A stretch of 64,000 nt of DNA, taken from assembly GCF_933775445.1 (NCBI RefSeq), contig NC_065876.1:5766001-5830000 (forward strand), in the 5' to 3' direction. This DNA is from Argentina anserina. Taxonomy: Eukaryota > Streptophyta > Magnoliopsida > Rosales > Rosaceae. This document shows positions 46,168 to 58,854 of the stretch, piece by piece. The translations under genes were made by a program, and so were the position numbers. How positions within the stretch are numbered: position 1 is the first letter of the stretch; every line of letters begins with the position of its first letter. The notes under the pieces are model-generated. The model searched no databases, was not told the DNA's origin, and saw only the letters and a list, made by a program, of their open reading frames with translations.

Positions 46168-47064
46168 GTAATATTGCTTATTCTGTTAGTTTAACTATTC
46201 AGTAATAATATTATATGACTAACAAGCAGCAAGATAGCTAAAGAAGTCTTAATAAGGGGAATATTCTACTATGAAACATTGTATGGAGCTTATTTAGTGT
46301 GTTTGTACAAATAAAAATCAATAAAAAAATTGATCTCAAAATATATCGATAACTACTAGATTCTAAAAATTTAGATTTAAATTGTGAAGATTTTGATCTC
46401 TACGGTATGAAGCAATCAAATCATAGACAAACCCTTAATAAGGCCGTTGTATCAAATTTCGATCCTTAGCACTATAGGAAGATTAAGACTACACAAGAGA
46501 CGTGTGTGAGAGAGGACATCCTTAAACACAAACAAATAAGGATGTTTTCATTTCCAACATGTAAATCAACAATTTTAAACCAACAATGCACTATATACTT
46601 ATACATATATGAATCATAGGAAAAATTTACCAAAATGCATATCGTTTAACCATTTGATAATCACAGTTTTTGCTATTTCATCGAACGGTCTATATTTGTT
46701 TGAATAATTTTGAATAATCAAATCATTATAAAATAAGTGGGTTTTTTGTAGGTATCATACTTGCAAGAGAATTTAGATGATAAATGATTGAAATAATCAA
46801 ATTAAGTATATATTTATATATATATATATATATATATATAAGTGCGCACTTTTATTTCATAGCATTGAGACTCTATATCTCTAGTTTGATTTTCTGTATA
46901 TATATTGTACATTTGTAGGCTATCACTATCATGTGGTCATGTCCAGCTTCACAACTCAAGTTCGATAGACCTGTGAAAGCAACCCTAGCCTGCAAACCTT
47001 CAGTTCCAAACCTTGGATCCATCGTTAATCGAGCTATACATCATTGAGGTATTGTGTCACATTA
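46168..47064. other. Spacer, no gene seen
   Basis: AT-rich with a TA tract at about 46808-46840. No coding or bounded repeat structure was identified. Confidence 0.5.
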
Positions 47065-47420
47065 TATATATAGGCGGGATCGAGAGCGAACGTATGCAGT
47101 GCACTAAAAGTGAGGATGTCGCTGCTTCCGGTAACATGTAACGACGGCGTGGATGGTGCCGGACGTGATTCTCCTACTAGCGCTCATATATGTGCCGGCC
47201 TGAGCTCAATTGCCGGCCCACGGCGGCTAGAATCTGTAAATTTCTAGAAAATTAAGTTTATGAGAAATTTACAAATTCCGACTGGCGATGGAGCTCCAGC
47301 CGGCACAGACATGAGTGCTGGGAGGGAGGGAACACTGTCGGCACATTCTGCGTCGTTGTTGCGCGTTGCCGGTCGCTGGAAGTGGCGACGTTCGTCCGCT
47401 CTCGATCCTCTATATATATG
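47065..47420. mobile_element. GC-rich foldback (MITE-like) element
   Basis: TATATATAGGCGGGATCGAGAGCGAACG at the left is matched on the other strand at the right by TATATAGAGGATCGAGAGCGGACGAACG. Further inverted matches follow inside (GTCGC..CTTCC). The body is far more GC-rich than its surroundings, and the centre carries a small hairpin around GTAAATTTCTAGAAA...GAGAAATTTAC. TA-rich borders could hide a TA duplication. The class is unresolved. Confidence 0.55.
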
Positions 47421-48838
47421 TATGCACTGTACACATACTCGTGTGGAGGATATGTCGTTCTATCCCGTTCTGGAGAGGCAATTACGTGTAATTAATTAGC
47501 ATATGCTACTCTAAGCTTCACTTGTTAATTTTATATATAATTCTAGCTAGATTATGAAAACTAGCCAATCAATTGATATCGTAGATTCATACATTAGTAT
47601 AAAAATCTGATAAATGAATAGTTATGTACGTAGAGGCCGTATATATGTTTGTATGGACAAAAGGAATGTAATTTGATAGAAATGTAGACTATGCGGAAGG
47701 AATGTAATTTGATAGTTATGTACGTAGTAACATGCAGATTGTTCATTTTATATCAATTAAGAGTTTAAATGCGTTTAAACTTGGTTAGGAGAGAGCAAAG
47801 TAAAGCCAAGGACGATTATTATGATGGATGTTAATTGTGATATGACTTGGATAGGATTGAGGGAGATGCGATGCCCAACCAACACCTGCTTATATTTTAC
47901 TTGCAGTACTACTGACCTTGTTGCGCGCTAACAAAAACCATTTTGTCTGGCTCCATTAACTTGTGAAATTAAAACCAGAATCAATTCAATCAACTATATA
48001 ACGGTGTACAAATAAATAGTTATCTGAATACCAATATGAATTTCCACTGAACTTTTCATAATAATATATATACATATATGCATCCATTGACAATCATGAA
48101 ATCAGTTACATACTCTTACATATTGAAAAGAAGTACATATATCAAGATTCGATTTTGGAAGTTAGGTTTTTATTAATAATTGTTTATTTTTTACTCTAAG
48201 TTTGGTACATATATACTAGGGTAGCGGCGTTTTGCTTGTGCCACAATTGTGTGTTTATGACAAGTGAAATATGGAGGCTGAAAAATAGTTTTAGAAGATG
48301 ATGTTAGTTTAGCTATATTAAGCTTGCTTTTAAGCGAACAAATTGGTTGTATTGTGCCTTGGCTCTAGCCTATGTTGGCAAGTTGATTTTAATGATATTC
48401 AACTATACTTTAAAAAAATAGAGTGAAGTTCTAATCAATATATTAACGATGGAGTGATTTAAAAATCTCTCATGATATAAATCAATCAATGAGCAAATCA
48501 ATCTGCACTAAGCAATTCTGCCTAAAGTATTAGTGATGAGCGGTCACTCTTGCTACTTTTTATATGTTTTGATTTCTTTACATAGGCCACAATCTATATA
48601 TAATTTTAATGATTAAATTCATTTGTTAAGGATGCTTCAAACATTAATTATTGAAAATTTGGAAGTTGGAAATTAACACGAAAGCAAATCATGATAAAAA
48701 CTAGAGTACCTTTCAAAAAAAAAAACTAGAGTAATGAAATCAGTACACTATATAAACCTCTGCACTTTTCCTGTAACTCATCTAAGGCTCTATAGACTAT
48801 AGCCATATGTATAATGCTTCTTTTACTATGGGCTAGCA
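47421..48838. other. Spacer, no gene seen
   Basis: AT-rich sequence without recognised genes, containing a micro-insertion at 48696-48733. A GGAATGTAATTTGATAG...TTATGTACGTAG block occurs twice near 47620-47730. Confidence 0.5.
48696..48733 (+). mobile_element. Micro-retroposition scar: 13 bp direct repeat around an A-tailed insert
   Basis: AAAAACTAGAGTA at 48696-48708 and 48721-48733 flanks the 12-base insert CCTTTCAAAAAA. The low-complexity A-run at the repeat start makes the exact border ambiguous. Confidence 0.52.
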
Positions 48839-49502
48839 CAGCGTTTGTACCTGTTTTTGGAGCTGCTTTAACTTTTGAGAGCAATTGATGATGTTTGGTA
48901 AACTTTTTTAAAGCTGTTTTTGACTCAAATTGATTTTGGTCACAGTTGAAATTGAAAAGCTAGGAGAGGGTAACTTTTGAAAATGGCTTTTGGTAAAAAC
49001 ACGGAGCTACAATGTTTTTTAATGAAATTTTATGGGCAACCTATTTTGTCCTTAATCTTTCCTAAATAGTACATGCCCATAAATTGGGTTCTATTTAATT
49101 ATGGTGGATAAATATTTTTGTGTAATATTCTGGATGGATTTTGTTGAAAATTGAAGTGTTCTAATGTAAATTTGTTATTTGGTTCAAACAATGTATAACC
49201 AAAACAAGTGCAAATAATTATACTAACAATTAGAATAGCCCATAGTGTATAATTCATATAATTAATATACAAATTAAAAGTGAATGAATCATGTTGTCTA
49301 TTTTATTAACACTTTAAACATTTATTAACATTTTGGTAATTATACATATTAAAAGCCTTTTTTATTTACAATTTACCAAAACACAAATAATAGTTTTTTG
49401 CTCTCACAACACTTTCTAATACAGTTTATCAAACGTTTTAACAGATTTCTCTCACAGCAACTTCAAAAGTCATTTTGCTCACAATATAACTGTACCAAAC
49501 TG
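48839..49502. mobile_element. Degenerate MITE, superfamily unresolved
   Basis: The left end CAGCGTTTGTACCTGTTTTTGG and the reversed right end CAGTTTGGTACAGTTATATTG resemble each other. Both continue into GAGCTGC...CTTTTGAGAGC-type sequence on opposite strands. The flanking 8 bases (GGCTAGCA and GGCATATA) match only partly, so the target duplication has decayed or the borders are off by a few bases. hAT or PIF/Harbinger are both possible. Confidence 0.45.
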
Positions 49503-49899
49503 GGCATATATATCCTCATCTAGTTTATTCTATCTTACTTCATATTGCAACTTGCATCATGAAGCTGGCCATTTCTCAGTATATGGTATAGTTTAACTTT
49601 TTAAGTATTAGTCTCGATCAGAGATGTCAGAGTTTACCTTCTGCATATTATGGTGAAAATATATTGTGCCCGAATACATGAGATGAAAATATATGGTGTG
49701 ATGAAGAAAGGAAGAGACATGTATCCTTAACTATACTGAAATTATTATTAGATGCAGGGTCATATATAGTCATTCTTTCTTAGGGGTGTACCCTGCCATT
49801 TAATTTATTACTTTGTCTTTTGCCTTCACTCATTTCATTCTCCATCTACTAAATACTCTTCACCTTACTCCTCTCTCTCCCATTACCTTTTTGTCACTG

Positions 49900-51014
49900 A
49901 ACTTGCAGATTTCTGATCTCTCTCTCTCTCTCTCTCTCGGCCCTATCTCTCTCTTCGATCTCTTTCGCCCCTTATCCCACCCAATTAGGGTTTCCTCTCA
50001 TATCTCTGATGTCTTTCCCTTTCATTGGCTAATTTAAGGCCAGTGCACATATAATTCTTGGAAGAACAAATTTAAGAACAGCAGCTTAAAACTAGCTCAT
50101 AAGTACTTGCAAGAGCTCCTGCACAGCTAGAGAGATAACAAAGGTATATGTAATTCTCCTTGTCTGACATTCATTTCATCAGAGAAATATAGATCCAAAC
50201 ACAGTTAAGTAAGTAAACAATCATGTGTAGCTTATCTATTATCTTCATCTAGCCTTTTCTTTCTCTTAAGTTTGTTATTTCCTTTTTCGAGTGAAGCAGA
50301 AGGCTAAAATGATCATATATATTAGCAGATCGGTCTCTTGGGTTAAAACTTGAACTGCTTTTTCAATTATGTTCTTCAACCATTAACAGATCGCTCGATT
50401 AAGATGTGTCAATTGTGGGTCAGTTGCACAAGTGAGATCTCCAGCTTAACTAATTTGGAAATATATATATGATCATGATCGTCGTATAATTGATATGTTT
50501 TTATGCATCTTTCCTGACTTCTTCTCACTAATCCTTTTATGAGTGAGAGTGGTGGGTGAAACAGAGATAGAGAAAGAGAATGAGACTGGATAAAATTAAC
50601 ACAAGACAAAATTGAAAACCAAAATTAAGGAAACATGCAAAAAACCAAATCAAGAGCGATCCAGGCACTGAGGCACATGTAAGATCAATATATATAAGTT
50701 ATATTCTTTTCTCATCAGAAAATTGAGAGCCATAAAGAAATTAAGCCAAAACAACTATATATCAGATACAAGCGCTCATATGCATGGATTAGCAATTACC
50801 GGGGTTTTAATTTAACGGGATGGAAATTGCAAAATCAGTGTCTGTCTGTCTTTCTTTTTTTCTGTCTTTTATGTTTTTTTTTTTGGATAAACCGGTGTTT
50901 CTATTCCTCCAAGAACTGAGACTTGTTGTAATGCAAGAGGAGAAACTTCAGGAATTCATGTTCTGATTCATTTAAATAAAATATGTAGTTGCAGCATGAT
51001 TATATGTTCTAAAC

Positions 51015-51060
<46 letters not shown>

Positions 51061-51119
51061 GGCTTCTCTTACTTTGAGCTGAGGAAGTAACTTTAAACCA
51101 AAATCATTTGATCATGCAG
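49900..51119 (+). promoter_or_regulatory. Inferred 5'-UTR exon and leader intron of the LOB gene
   Basis: A CT-rich leader from about 49900 ends in ACAAAG|GTATATG at 50142, a good donor. CATGCAG at 51113-51119 is a good acceptor seven bases before the ATG. The roughly 977 bp intron contains a (GA)18 tract at 51021-51057 near its 3' end. The transcript start was not located. Leader introns are common in plant regulatory genes, but transcription here is inferred. Confidence 0.5.
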
Positions 51120-51125
51120 TGGAAT

Positions 51126-51707
51126 ATGGCTTCTTCATCCAGCTCCTCCTACAACTCACCTTGTGCTGCCTGCAAGTTCTTGAGGCGCAAATGCATGCTC
51201 GGCTGCATTTTCGCACCTTACTTCCCACCGGAGGAGCCCCAAAAGTTCGCCAACGTCCACAAGATCTTTGGAGCCAGCAACGTCACCAAGCTCCTCAACG
51301 ACCTCCTCCCTCACCAGCGGGAAGACGCCGTCAACTCCCTAGCCTATGAAGCAGAGGCACGAGTCAGGGACCCGGTTTACGGTTGCGTTGGAGCCATTTC
51401 CTTCCTCCAGAGACAGGTCCAGAGGCTCCAGAAGGAACTCGACGCTGCCAATGCCGATCTCATCCGCTATGCCTGCAATGAAATCATAGCGACCCCGGGG
51501 ATGAATCCGGTGATTCAACAGCAAATGGCTCCTCGGAGAAGGTCTATTGATCATCACCAGTTTTATCAGCAAGGTGGTGCGGCAATTCCTCCTCCTGCAG
51601 CTAATTTCCAGGTTCCTTATAATATCCCATGGAATGTTGATCTTCAAAACCGTACCTCCGGTGATCACATAAATGAAGGAGGGGGAGGAGGAGAGGGAAG
51701 AGTGTGA
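51126..51707 (+). CDS. LOB: LOB-domain (LBD) transcription factor, LOB-like
   Basis: A single coding exon of 193 residues, close to the 186 of Arabidopsis LOB. The start is MASSSSSSYNSPCAAC, the ATG seven bases after a splice acceptor; an in-frame ATG 18 bases upstream would fall in the leader intron. The C-block CAACKFLRRKCMLGC has the CX2CX6CX3C spacing and one change from LOB (CMPGC to CMLGC). The GAS block FANVHKIFGASNVTKLL and the LX6LX3LX6L zipper (LQRQVQRLQKELDAANADL) are intact. The tail is variable and ends in a Gly-rich GGGGGEGRV. Class I LBD proteins bind DNA in the nucleus and define organ boundaries, where LOB represses brassinosteroid responses. The closeness to LOB rests on the N-terminal half. 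Confidence 0.94.
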   Translation: MASSSSSSYNSPCAACKFLRRKCMLGCIFAPYFPPEEPQKFANVHKIFGASNVTKLLNDLLPHQREDAVNSLAYEAEARVRDPVYGCVGAISFLQRQVQRLQKELDAANADLIRYACNEIIATPGMNPVIQQQMAPRRRSIDHHQFYQQGGAAIPPPAANFQVPYNIPWNVDLQNRTSGDHINEGGGGGEGRV

Positions 51708-54700
51708 TGATTGAGTTGAGATTTAAGAAGGGAGAGAGAGGCTCTCACATGCATTCACAAAAGGTAAATAAGTAAAGCCCAATTGAGTAGGGTTTCTCCA
51801 TTAGTATCTGTTTAGTAAGTAGTACTCATCGCGTTTATAGCTAGCCTCACGTGTAGTACTAGTACTACTCTTCTAGCCAGACGATGATCGTTTTCATACG
51901 GCTCTTCATGTGTTCAGTTCCAAACAATCTTCTTTAAAATCCAATAATTTATAGGTATTTCATGTCGATTGCAGTGTTACAGCGTGGGATTTGGGACCTA
52001 AATAAGGCATTTAGTGTGGCTACTAGATCTCTTATTCTCTCCTAAAGTATATTATGTAGTGCATCTCTGAAAGGCATGCGCATGCTGCTTATTTGGGGTT
52101 GACATTCTCCGTCAGTGATTGTTCTCTTGGAAGCCAATTGCGGTTTTGATTTGTTTGATTGTATAAGATGATCGAATTAATTGTTAATTTATTTGATCAT
52201 GATAGTTAAAGAGGATTCTTGAGCCTAAATATAGGATTTTATATGAATTATATCGATAATTATGCTATGAGACCTAATTTTATAGCTTCGGTGTTGTAAA
52301 ATTATTGAGAATTTTGTTTTTGGTCTAGCATATATGATTTGAAGCATTCTTTTAATAGTTTTTTTTTATCATATTTTAACTAAGAAAATCTGAATTTTAT
52401 CTTTTTTTGATGTTATTTGAAAGTATATGAAATGAACTGATTAAAATAAAAATTTAAGGGGTGAACTGATTTTAGGTGTAAAATTTAGGAGGTAAACTAA
52501 AATTAATTCTTTAAACTATTTAGAAAATTTGAAACTTACTGTTTCTACTCTAATAGAGTTTTCTTTTATATATATTTTAGTGTGAGTAGCTTGAAGATCG
52601 AATTTTCAATAGAATAATATAACGAAAAACAATATTCCAGCACAGTTTATATCATTTTCAATTGGAAGATGACATTCTCATTGTCATTTTGCCTCTTTTT
52701 TTTTAAAATATTGTTTGAAATAATTGAGATTTGAGAGTAGCCTTGGCCTTAGCTTCATTTTGTTTTTCCAAGATTAAATCATATCTAAAAAGTCGTAATG
52801 AGGAACTTATCAAAATGATATAATTAATTCAATACTGAGTTATTGACACTCTAATACTATTGGCATGGGAAATTGCGGGTACCAGAAGGAAGAACAGTGT
52901 CTCTCAGCCTTTTGTGCTTGCAATTGCATACTCCTACTCTTTTCAATTGTAGTCATGTAGTGTTTACCTGTTACTACAGTGTGAATCTGTTGCTTTATTG
53001 TTCGTATTGTGACTATCTATTGCTTTCAAATTGGCAAGGATACTGTAAATCTCTCGTGCTTTCGGAGTTGAGTTCTTTTTCTTCTGAACCACAGCTCGCT
53101 CTCCACCTCCCATTTATATTCCATATATAGTCGGAGATATATGACTGCAACCCTGAAACAGTAAAATTAATTTAATGTACTACAGTATCTCTCCCCTTCA
53201 TTGGATCCCACACCTAAAACAATGAAGAGTCCCGTACGAACCCCAAAAAAATTTACCAGATAAAACAGACACAGTGAGACCTTGGACATAAAAGAGTCTC
53301 AACTATCAAGTCATTAGACGGATATATTTACCGTCTCACACATATAGTTAAGTTATAAACTAATAATTACAACATGCTGAGGTCAACAATTAAGTGGGAT
53401 AAACCCTAGATTTTTGTTCCTAGTGAGCACAGAACAAACTAGGGTTAGGGTTTTACAAACGTTCCCAAACGAACAACTATGATGATTGCTCAGAAGTTCG
53501 TGCACAGCGCATAAATCTCTAGTTTCCTTCTAAACCCTAAACTTCTGCAAAATAAATCGTGGTTTCGGGTCAAACAAAGGGTTCTTAGCATACATTCTGT
53601 CTCGGAAATAGAGGGTGACTTTGATCGATCTAAATTTCCTCATTCAAGTCGATTCTAATCCAAATCAAACAGTTGGAGTAAGTTCTCGTATTATGTTCAT
53701 TCTGTCTGGCCATCCTTTTCTTTTCCTTTCTTCCCTACCCCATTTTGTCAGTCCTCTCCAAAGATTTTACACATAGAAATCAAGAAAAAAATGGTATTAA
53801 GAACTCTCAGTCTCTCTCTTTCTCTCTCTAAGGCTCGCTAACACGTGATACGTACGTTCACACGATCAAACACAACTGAAACAGAGGGATTGATGTGCTT
53901 TTGGTTTTGTTCTGGGTCATCAGCGAACAGTGTAATTGTATTCTGAAGCAGCTACAGAAAATAAGAGTCACGTCCATTCTCTCACACTCAGCTAGCGACC
54001 TTCCTCGAGATCACCAAAATCTTAAGCCAACCTCGATCACCTTTTTCTTCCTTGGAATTTTTGGTGAACCAAATCCGATCTTCTGGTCTGCTAGCTATTC
54101 TGTCGATCTGATCAGTCTCAATAATTTCCACCTCACATCTTCAAGTTCTTGGTGTATTAACAGTAGAAGTACTGTGTCAACTTGTCAAACTGTGGGTTGA
54201 GGAGCTAGGGCCCTCAATTCTGTACAGTGGACCGGAACAAGTATGGCTTTTTGATAATCTGATCAGTGAAGTAGCCTTCGTTTTATTTTCTGCTCTCTTA
54301 CTTTTGGCTTTGTCATAATGAAATCGTCCATAACCCACCCATCAATCTTCGAAGTCGTGCAAAACAAGCAACTTCGGAGCTTCGTTGTTGCTTTTTCTGC
54401 TGCTGCTGGTTGTGGTTGTGGTTGTGGTGAAATAAAAGAGGATTTTAATGTTGCAGAGGGGTTTGCGCTTTGCGATTTCTTTAGTAGTTTACTACAAAGT
54501 ACAAAGGACAAACAAGACAACAGGACGTGGGGGTTCTATTAATTTCTCTGCGGCTCCCACAGCAAATTCTATATGTGTTCTCAGCCAATCAGCCCCATCA
54601 GGCCACCACCACATTCGATTATCGGAGTAAAGAGAGTGGAACCCCCGGACCCCTACGGTGACATTGCCACTCTGAGGAAAGGTCATGAGTTTGAATGATG

Positions 54701-54865
54701 ACAGGTTTACTGGGCTACTCGATCATAAGATCGAATGTCAAGATGAAATATACGTACAATCACTTGAAAATGTTTAAGCTCGACTGTTTCAGCTTAGGTT
54801 AGTTCGAATTTATAGTTTAATAATGCTAGGGTTCTAAATGTTTCATTTAAAGTTCTAGATGTTAG
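51708..54865. other. LOB 3' flank and spacer, no gene supported
   Basis: After the LOB 3' UTR the sequence is AT-rich. The part 53480-54690 is less AT-rich and has short open frames on both strands (for example 53895-54200 plus, 54263-54520 minus), but none shows a recognised domain or splice-joined partner. It might be a promoter or a non-coding transcript. Confidence 0.4.
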
Positions 54866-55433
54866 GTTGGCAGTCAAGGTTAATCCCGATAAAACATGGA
54901 AAATTAGTTCTAATAAATCAGGCTATGGTTGTGTTTATAGAGTACATATGTTCAGTTTTAAGTGCTTTTTCTTATACTCTTGATGTCCCTAGTTCAGTTA
55001 ATGCAGAAGTCATGGCGGTCATTAAGGCTTTTTAACGAGCTAGAGTAAGAGATTGGAAGTTCTTATGGTTATGGGTGGACTCTTTTCTTATTATTCTTTA
55101 TCTCCAGTTTCCTCATTTAGTTCATTGAAATCTTCGTATGAAATTGTCCAATTGCTTGCATCGTATCTTCCAAATACATTTTATATCGAGCCATATTTTT
55201 CGTGAGGGCAATCAAGCTACTAATGCTCCCACTAATTGCGGTGCTTATTTATATGGTTTTACCTGGTGGGATTCAATTACAGATTTTATAGTGTGTCAGT
55301 GTAATAGAGATCGATTAGGTTTTCCTAATTTTCATTTTCTTTAGCTGTTTTTTTGTTGGTTGATGGATAATTATATTTTTCTTTATTCGTTCTTTCTTTA
55401 TTTGTAACATTAAAAAACAAGAGTTGGCAGTCA
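54866..55433 (+). mobile_element. 5'-truncated LINE, RNase H end only
   Basis: GTTGGCAGTCA occurs at 54866-54876 and 55423-55433, the right copy just after ATTAAAAAACAAGA. The body translates in broken frames to an RNase H end: SGYGCVYR, NAEVMAVIKAF, then FREGNQATNAPTNCGA and TWWDSITDFI followed by DRLGFPNF, as at the end of plant LINE ORF2. TAA within the helix and frame changes show it is inactive. It differs from the LINE at 34-42 kb. Confidence 0.78.
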
Positions 55434-57291
55434 GATATATCTAGCCAACGTATGCGCGCCAAAGACATCTGCTAACGTTTTAGGATGACATGGGCGGTAT
55501 TCCACCCATCGTAGTTAAGTTAGAAACAACATAATTTACTTCCGTAAAACTACATCACAATTTGAGATCGAATATGACTAATGAATATATGATAAACACG
55601 TAGGTAGGCAAAGTACGCACTATATTGTAGAATTGACATGTGTCATACGGTCATACCACAATTGATCAGCAAGAGAATGAATTAGAAAAATTGGTTTGGC
55701 CTAACAGAAAGTTATTCTGTTTGCTTAGACATGAGCAAAATTAGCTCTATCCTGCAGATTTGCATTATGTAAGATCTCTTTAACATGCAGGCCTTGCAAT
55801 CACGTCTTGAGCTAGTTCAATACATCAATATCATCATCTTCCTCTCCTCGATCCATTTTTCTGTCTTCAATTTCCAAAACCGTACTCTAGTATTCATTTC
55901 AGGCTCTCAGCAGATATATTTTATTTCTAACTGATTATGCAATGCATGCCATCAACTAGTAAAGTAACAGATGCCTGCCTAATTAAGTGAAATCTTTCAT
56001 CAGCAATACCATAAACTCGTTGAGTCATCACTTTCTAAATTCTCTACAGCCCGGTTGTTGATTGGATGCTTCTTTCAACAGAACATAGAATATATATCCA
56101 ACGCTTGTGAACAATATCCATTAAAAGGAAGCGGAGAACTGTTTTGGTTCACAAGAGCTTTTGATAATTAAACAGAGACAATATATCACAAGGTAGGATC
56201 CAAATAACATGGAAGATATCACAATTGATTGGTACATAATCATAAATTCATAATGCACCAAACGGATTTGGCGCCGCGAATGCATTCATGGCCTGATTCG
56301 AATGAATATATTGAAGTTAAAAGAAATTAGCGGTTCATGCATATACATATTATATATACATATATATTCAAAAAGAATGTTACGAACTTTCTCGGTAGGA
56401 CTCGAACTATATACAAGTATTGAGGATATATGGATGGTAATATTGAATATATAGTAGTTCTAGAATATAGTACTTTGATGTGAGATGTGGCTAACGCAAA
56501 CATCTTTATATTATTCCCTCCGATTAGGCTTTTCATTATAAACTTAAAAGTAGTTCTTGCTTCAGATTACCAATGATGATAGCATGATGGTGGCCACCAA
56601 TGGGATTATAAACTAACACAAATTATGGGTTAAAGAATTGCACTTTCTTTTGGTACATATTCTGCCTTTGAGCAATCATTATTAAAGTCAAAATCTATAT
56701 CTTATACCTAGATATTGAAGAAGAATCATTACTATATATCTTCATATCTTATGGAGAATATAAGTACATTTCGTTCTTTCAAAGTTTATAACATACTGAC
56801 TTATTGAGTAGTGCTCAACCTGTAATTGTTTTTGTGGGAAGGGACAGTAAGTCAGTAACCCCCACAATTTGCATGTATACGTACGTCCTTCTTAATTGCA
56901 AGTGTATTCCGTAGAGTCATTGGAGTCGTACCCATTTTAAAGAATATGATAAGCTTTAAGATTACGGTAATGATTTCTATAATTTTCTTACCGATGGTGA
57001 GATTTTATAATAAAAGCGTGATTTAACATGTTTGGAATTGGAAGTGTGAATGGAAGCATGCATTGGCGGATTCTGAATGGTTATTTAGGAGATATTTGAC
57101 GATGTGAGAAAATTTTATTAATCAAAACTAAAATGGATACAACTAGTCAAAGGGAACGTAATGAGTTTAACTTCTCAAATGCATACAATAGAAAATGTTA
57201 AACTAATAAAATTTAACTCTACGAGTCAATAGTTATTTAAAAATATGTGCATTTCCAATCAATAGTTTAAATTTAACTAAATTATCTAAAA
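55434..57291. other. Spacer, no gene seen
   Basis: AT-rich sequence without recognised coding regions or bounded repeats. Confidence 0.5.
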
Positions 57292-58034
57292 GGAAAAATA
57301 GCCAAAATCCATCCCAAATTTGACTGAAACTGTTAATTTGCACACCAAATTTACATTTAAGTCAATTTACCTCCTAAATATGGTAAAAATTGCCGATTTG
57401 CACATTTTCCGTTAAATTTAACTGTTTCTATCCAATTTTGCTTTACATGTCATGCACATGAGGGGTAATTTTGTCATTTTCTATTTATATTTTTCTTAAA
57501 AATAAATAAAAAATTATTTAAAAGGAGGATTATTTTTTAAATCAAATTATTTATTTTCATCTTTTTTCTACATACTTAACCCTACTTCTAATTATATATT
57601 CAACATACACACCCATTCAAATATAGTGTGTTGTGTATATATATATATATTTTTATATGTACATTTTTTTTAATTTTCTATGTATTTATTTATATTTTTC
57701 TAATATCTTTTAACATACTATATCACGTAAAATAATAAATATATAAATAAATAACATGTTTCGAAAAAAATAAAAAAACATAGTAGCAAGTGTTCTTCTT
57801 AAGTAATTATATTAATTTATTTCATTATTAAATATGAATAAATATATAATGACAGTACTGCCCCTCAAATGCATAAAATGTGATTTAAAATTAGATGAAA
57901 ATCATTAAATTTAATGGATGAGGTACAAATCGGCAATTTTTACCAAGTTTAAGAGGCAAATTGACTCAAATGCAAATTGGGGGTGCAAACTGATAATTAT
58001 AGCCAAATTTTGAGTGCAAATTGACATTTTTACC
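57292..58034. mobile_element. MULE-type MITE, second copy (about 743 bp)
   Basis: Starts GGAAAAATAGCCAAAATCC and ends TTGACATTTTTACC. It carries the same arms as the element at 21612-22696, such as GTCAATTTACCTCCTAAA...GGTAAAAATTGCCGATTTGCAC and its complement, but with one internal unit per arm instead of two and more mutations. The 217 bp solo LTR found in the other copy is absent. A clear target duplication was not seen. Confidence 0.7.
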
Positions 58035-58662
58035 TACTTAGAAATTTGCTTCTTCTCTGTTCACTCTTGACTTTTCCAGTCTTCCCTCAATAATAAAATC
58101 AACATAAGTTCATTCCCCTCAATGTTTTTTCACCACCAATTTAGAAGGGACTGACTTATCAGGTTTTTCATTCTTTTAGGTATTTTAGTGTAATGAATTT
58201 AATCATATAATTTCATTTGTATAAGGTCTTTGTGGAATCTTATTAGTAGGTTCATATAACATGACATAAATTAAATGATGAATGAAAGTGATGACTCGTG
58301 ATGCCTCTATATATCATCTCGAGCACTTCCTAAATGAGTTAACCGTAAATTGAGCTAATTTATAAGCCCTGGTCTAGTAGTCTTCCTCGCTAATACACGA
58401 GGATCTCAATCGATCGATGTGAAAGTAATCACCAAGTTATAACATGCTTTTCGTTTTAGACGCATGCTTTGATGTTAAAATTGTTACGAAAAGATTGAAC
58501 ATCACAATTAAATATAGGATCGATAATTATGAAATTATCCTTGCAACTGATGCAAGTCCCAGAAAATGACTCGCTATCGATCATTGGCGTCGTACCCGAG
58601 CATAGCAACAAAACTTTGATGACAAACGCCTTGGCGAGCTCCCACGAGTCCAGTCTAAATTG
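58035..58662. other. Spacer upstream of the oleosin gene
   Basis: No gene seen. A minus-strand frame at 58456-58722 has no recognisable family and overlaps the oleosin promoter. Confidence 0.45.
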
Positions 58663-58682
58663 CATGCAATCCTCCACGTGTC
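58663..58682 (+). promoter_or_regulatory. RY motif and ABRE/G-box in the oleosin promoter
   Basis: CATGCA (58663-58668), within the palindrome TTGCATGCAA, is followed by CCACGTGTC (58674-58682), about 180 bases before the oleosin ATG. RY elements bind ABI3/FUS3/LEC2 B3 factors, and ABRE/G-boxes bind ABI5-type bZIPs. The pair is typical of seed-maturation genes and agrees with the gene it precedes. Confidence 0.7.
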
Positions 58683-58854
58683 TTCTCCACTCTATTCTTT
58701 GAACACTCATCACCACCTTCACGGCTTCACCTCACCGCCACTCTCCACTATACTACCCTCTCCCTCATCCCCCATTTCCCCTTCTCTCATTCTCAACTGT
58801 TCACACACAGTTAATATTGGCAAGCAAAAACAATAAGGAAACACGTACTAGCAA

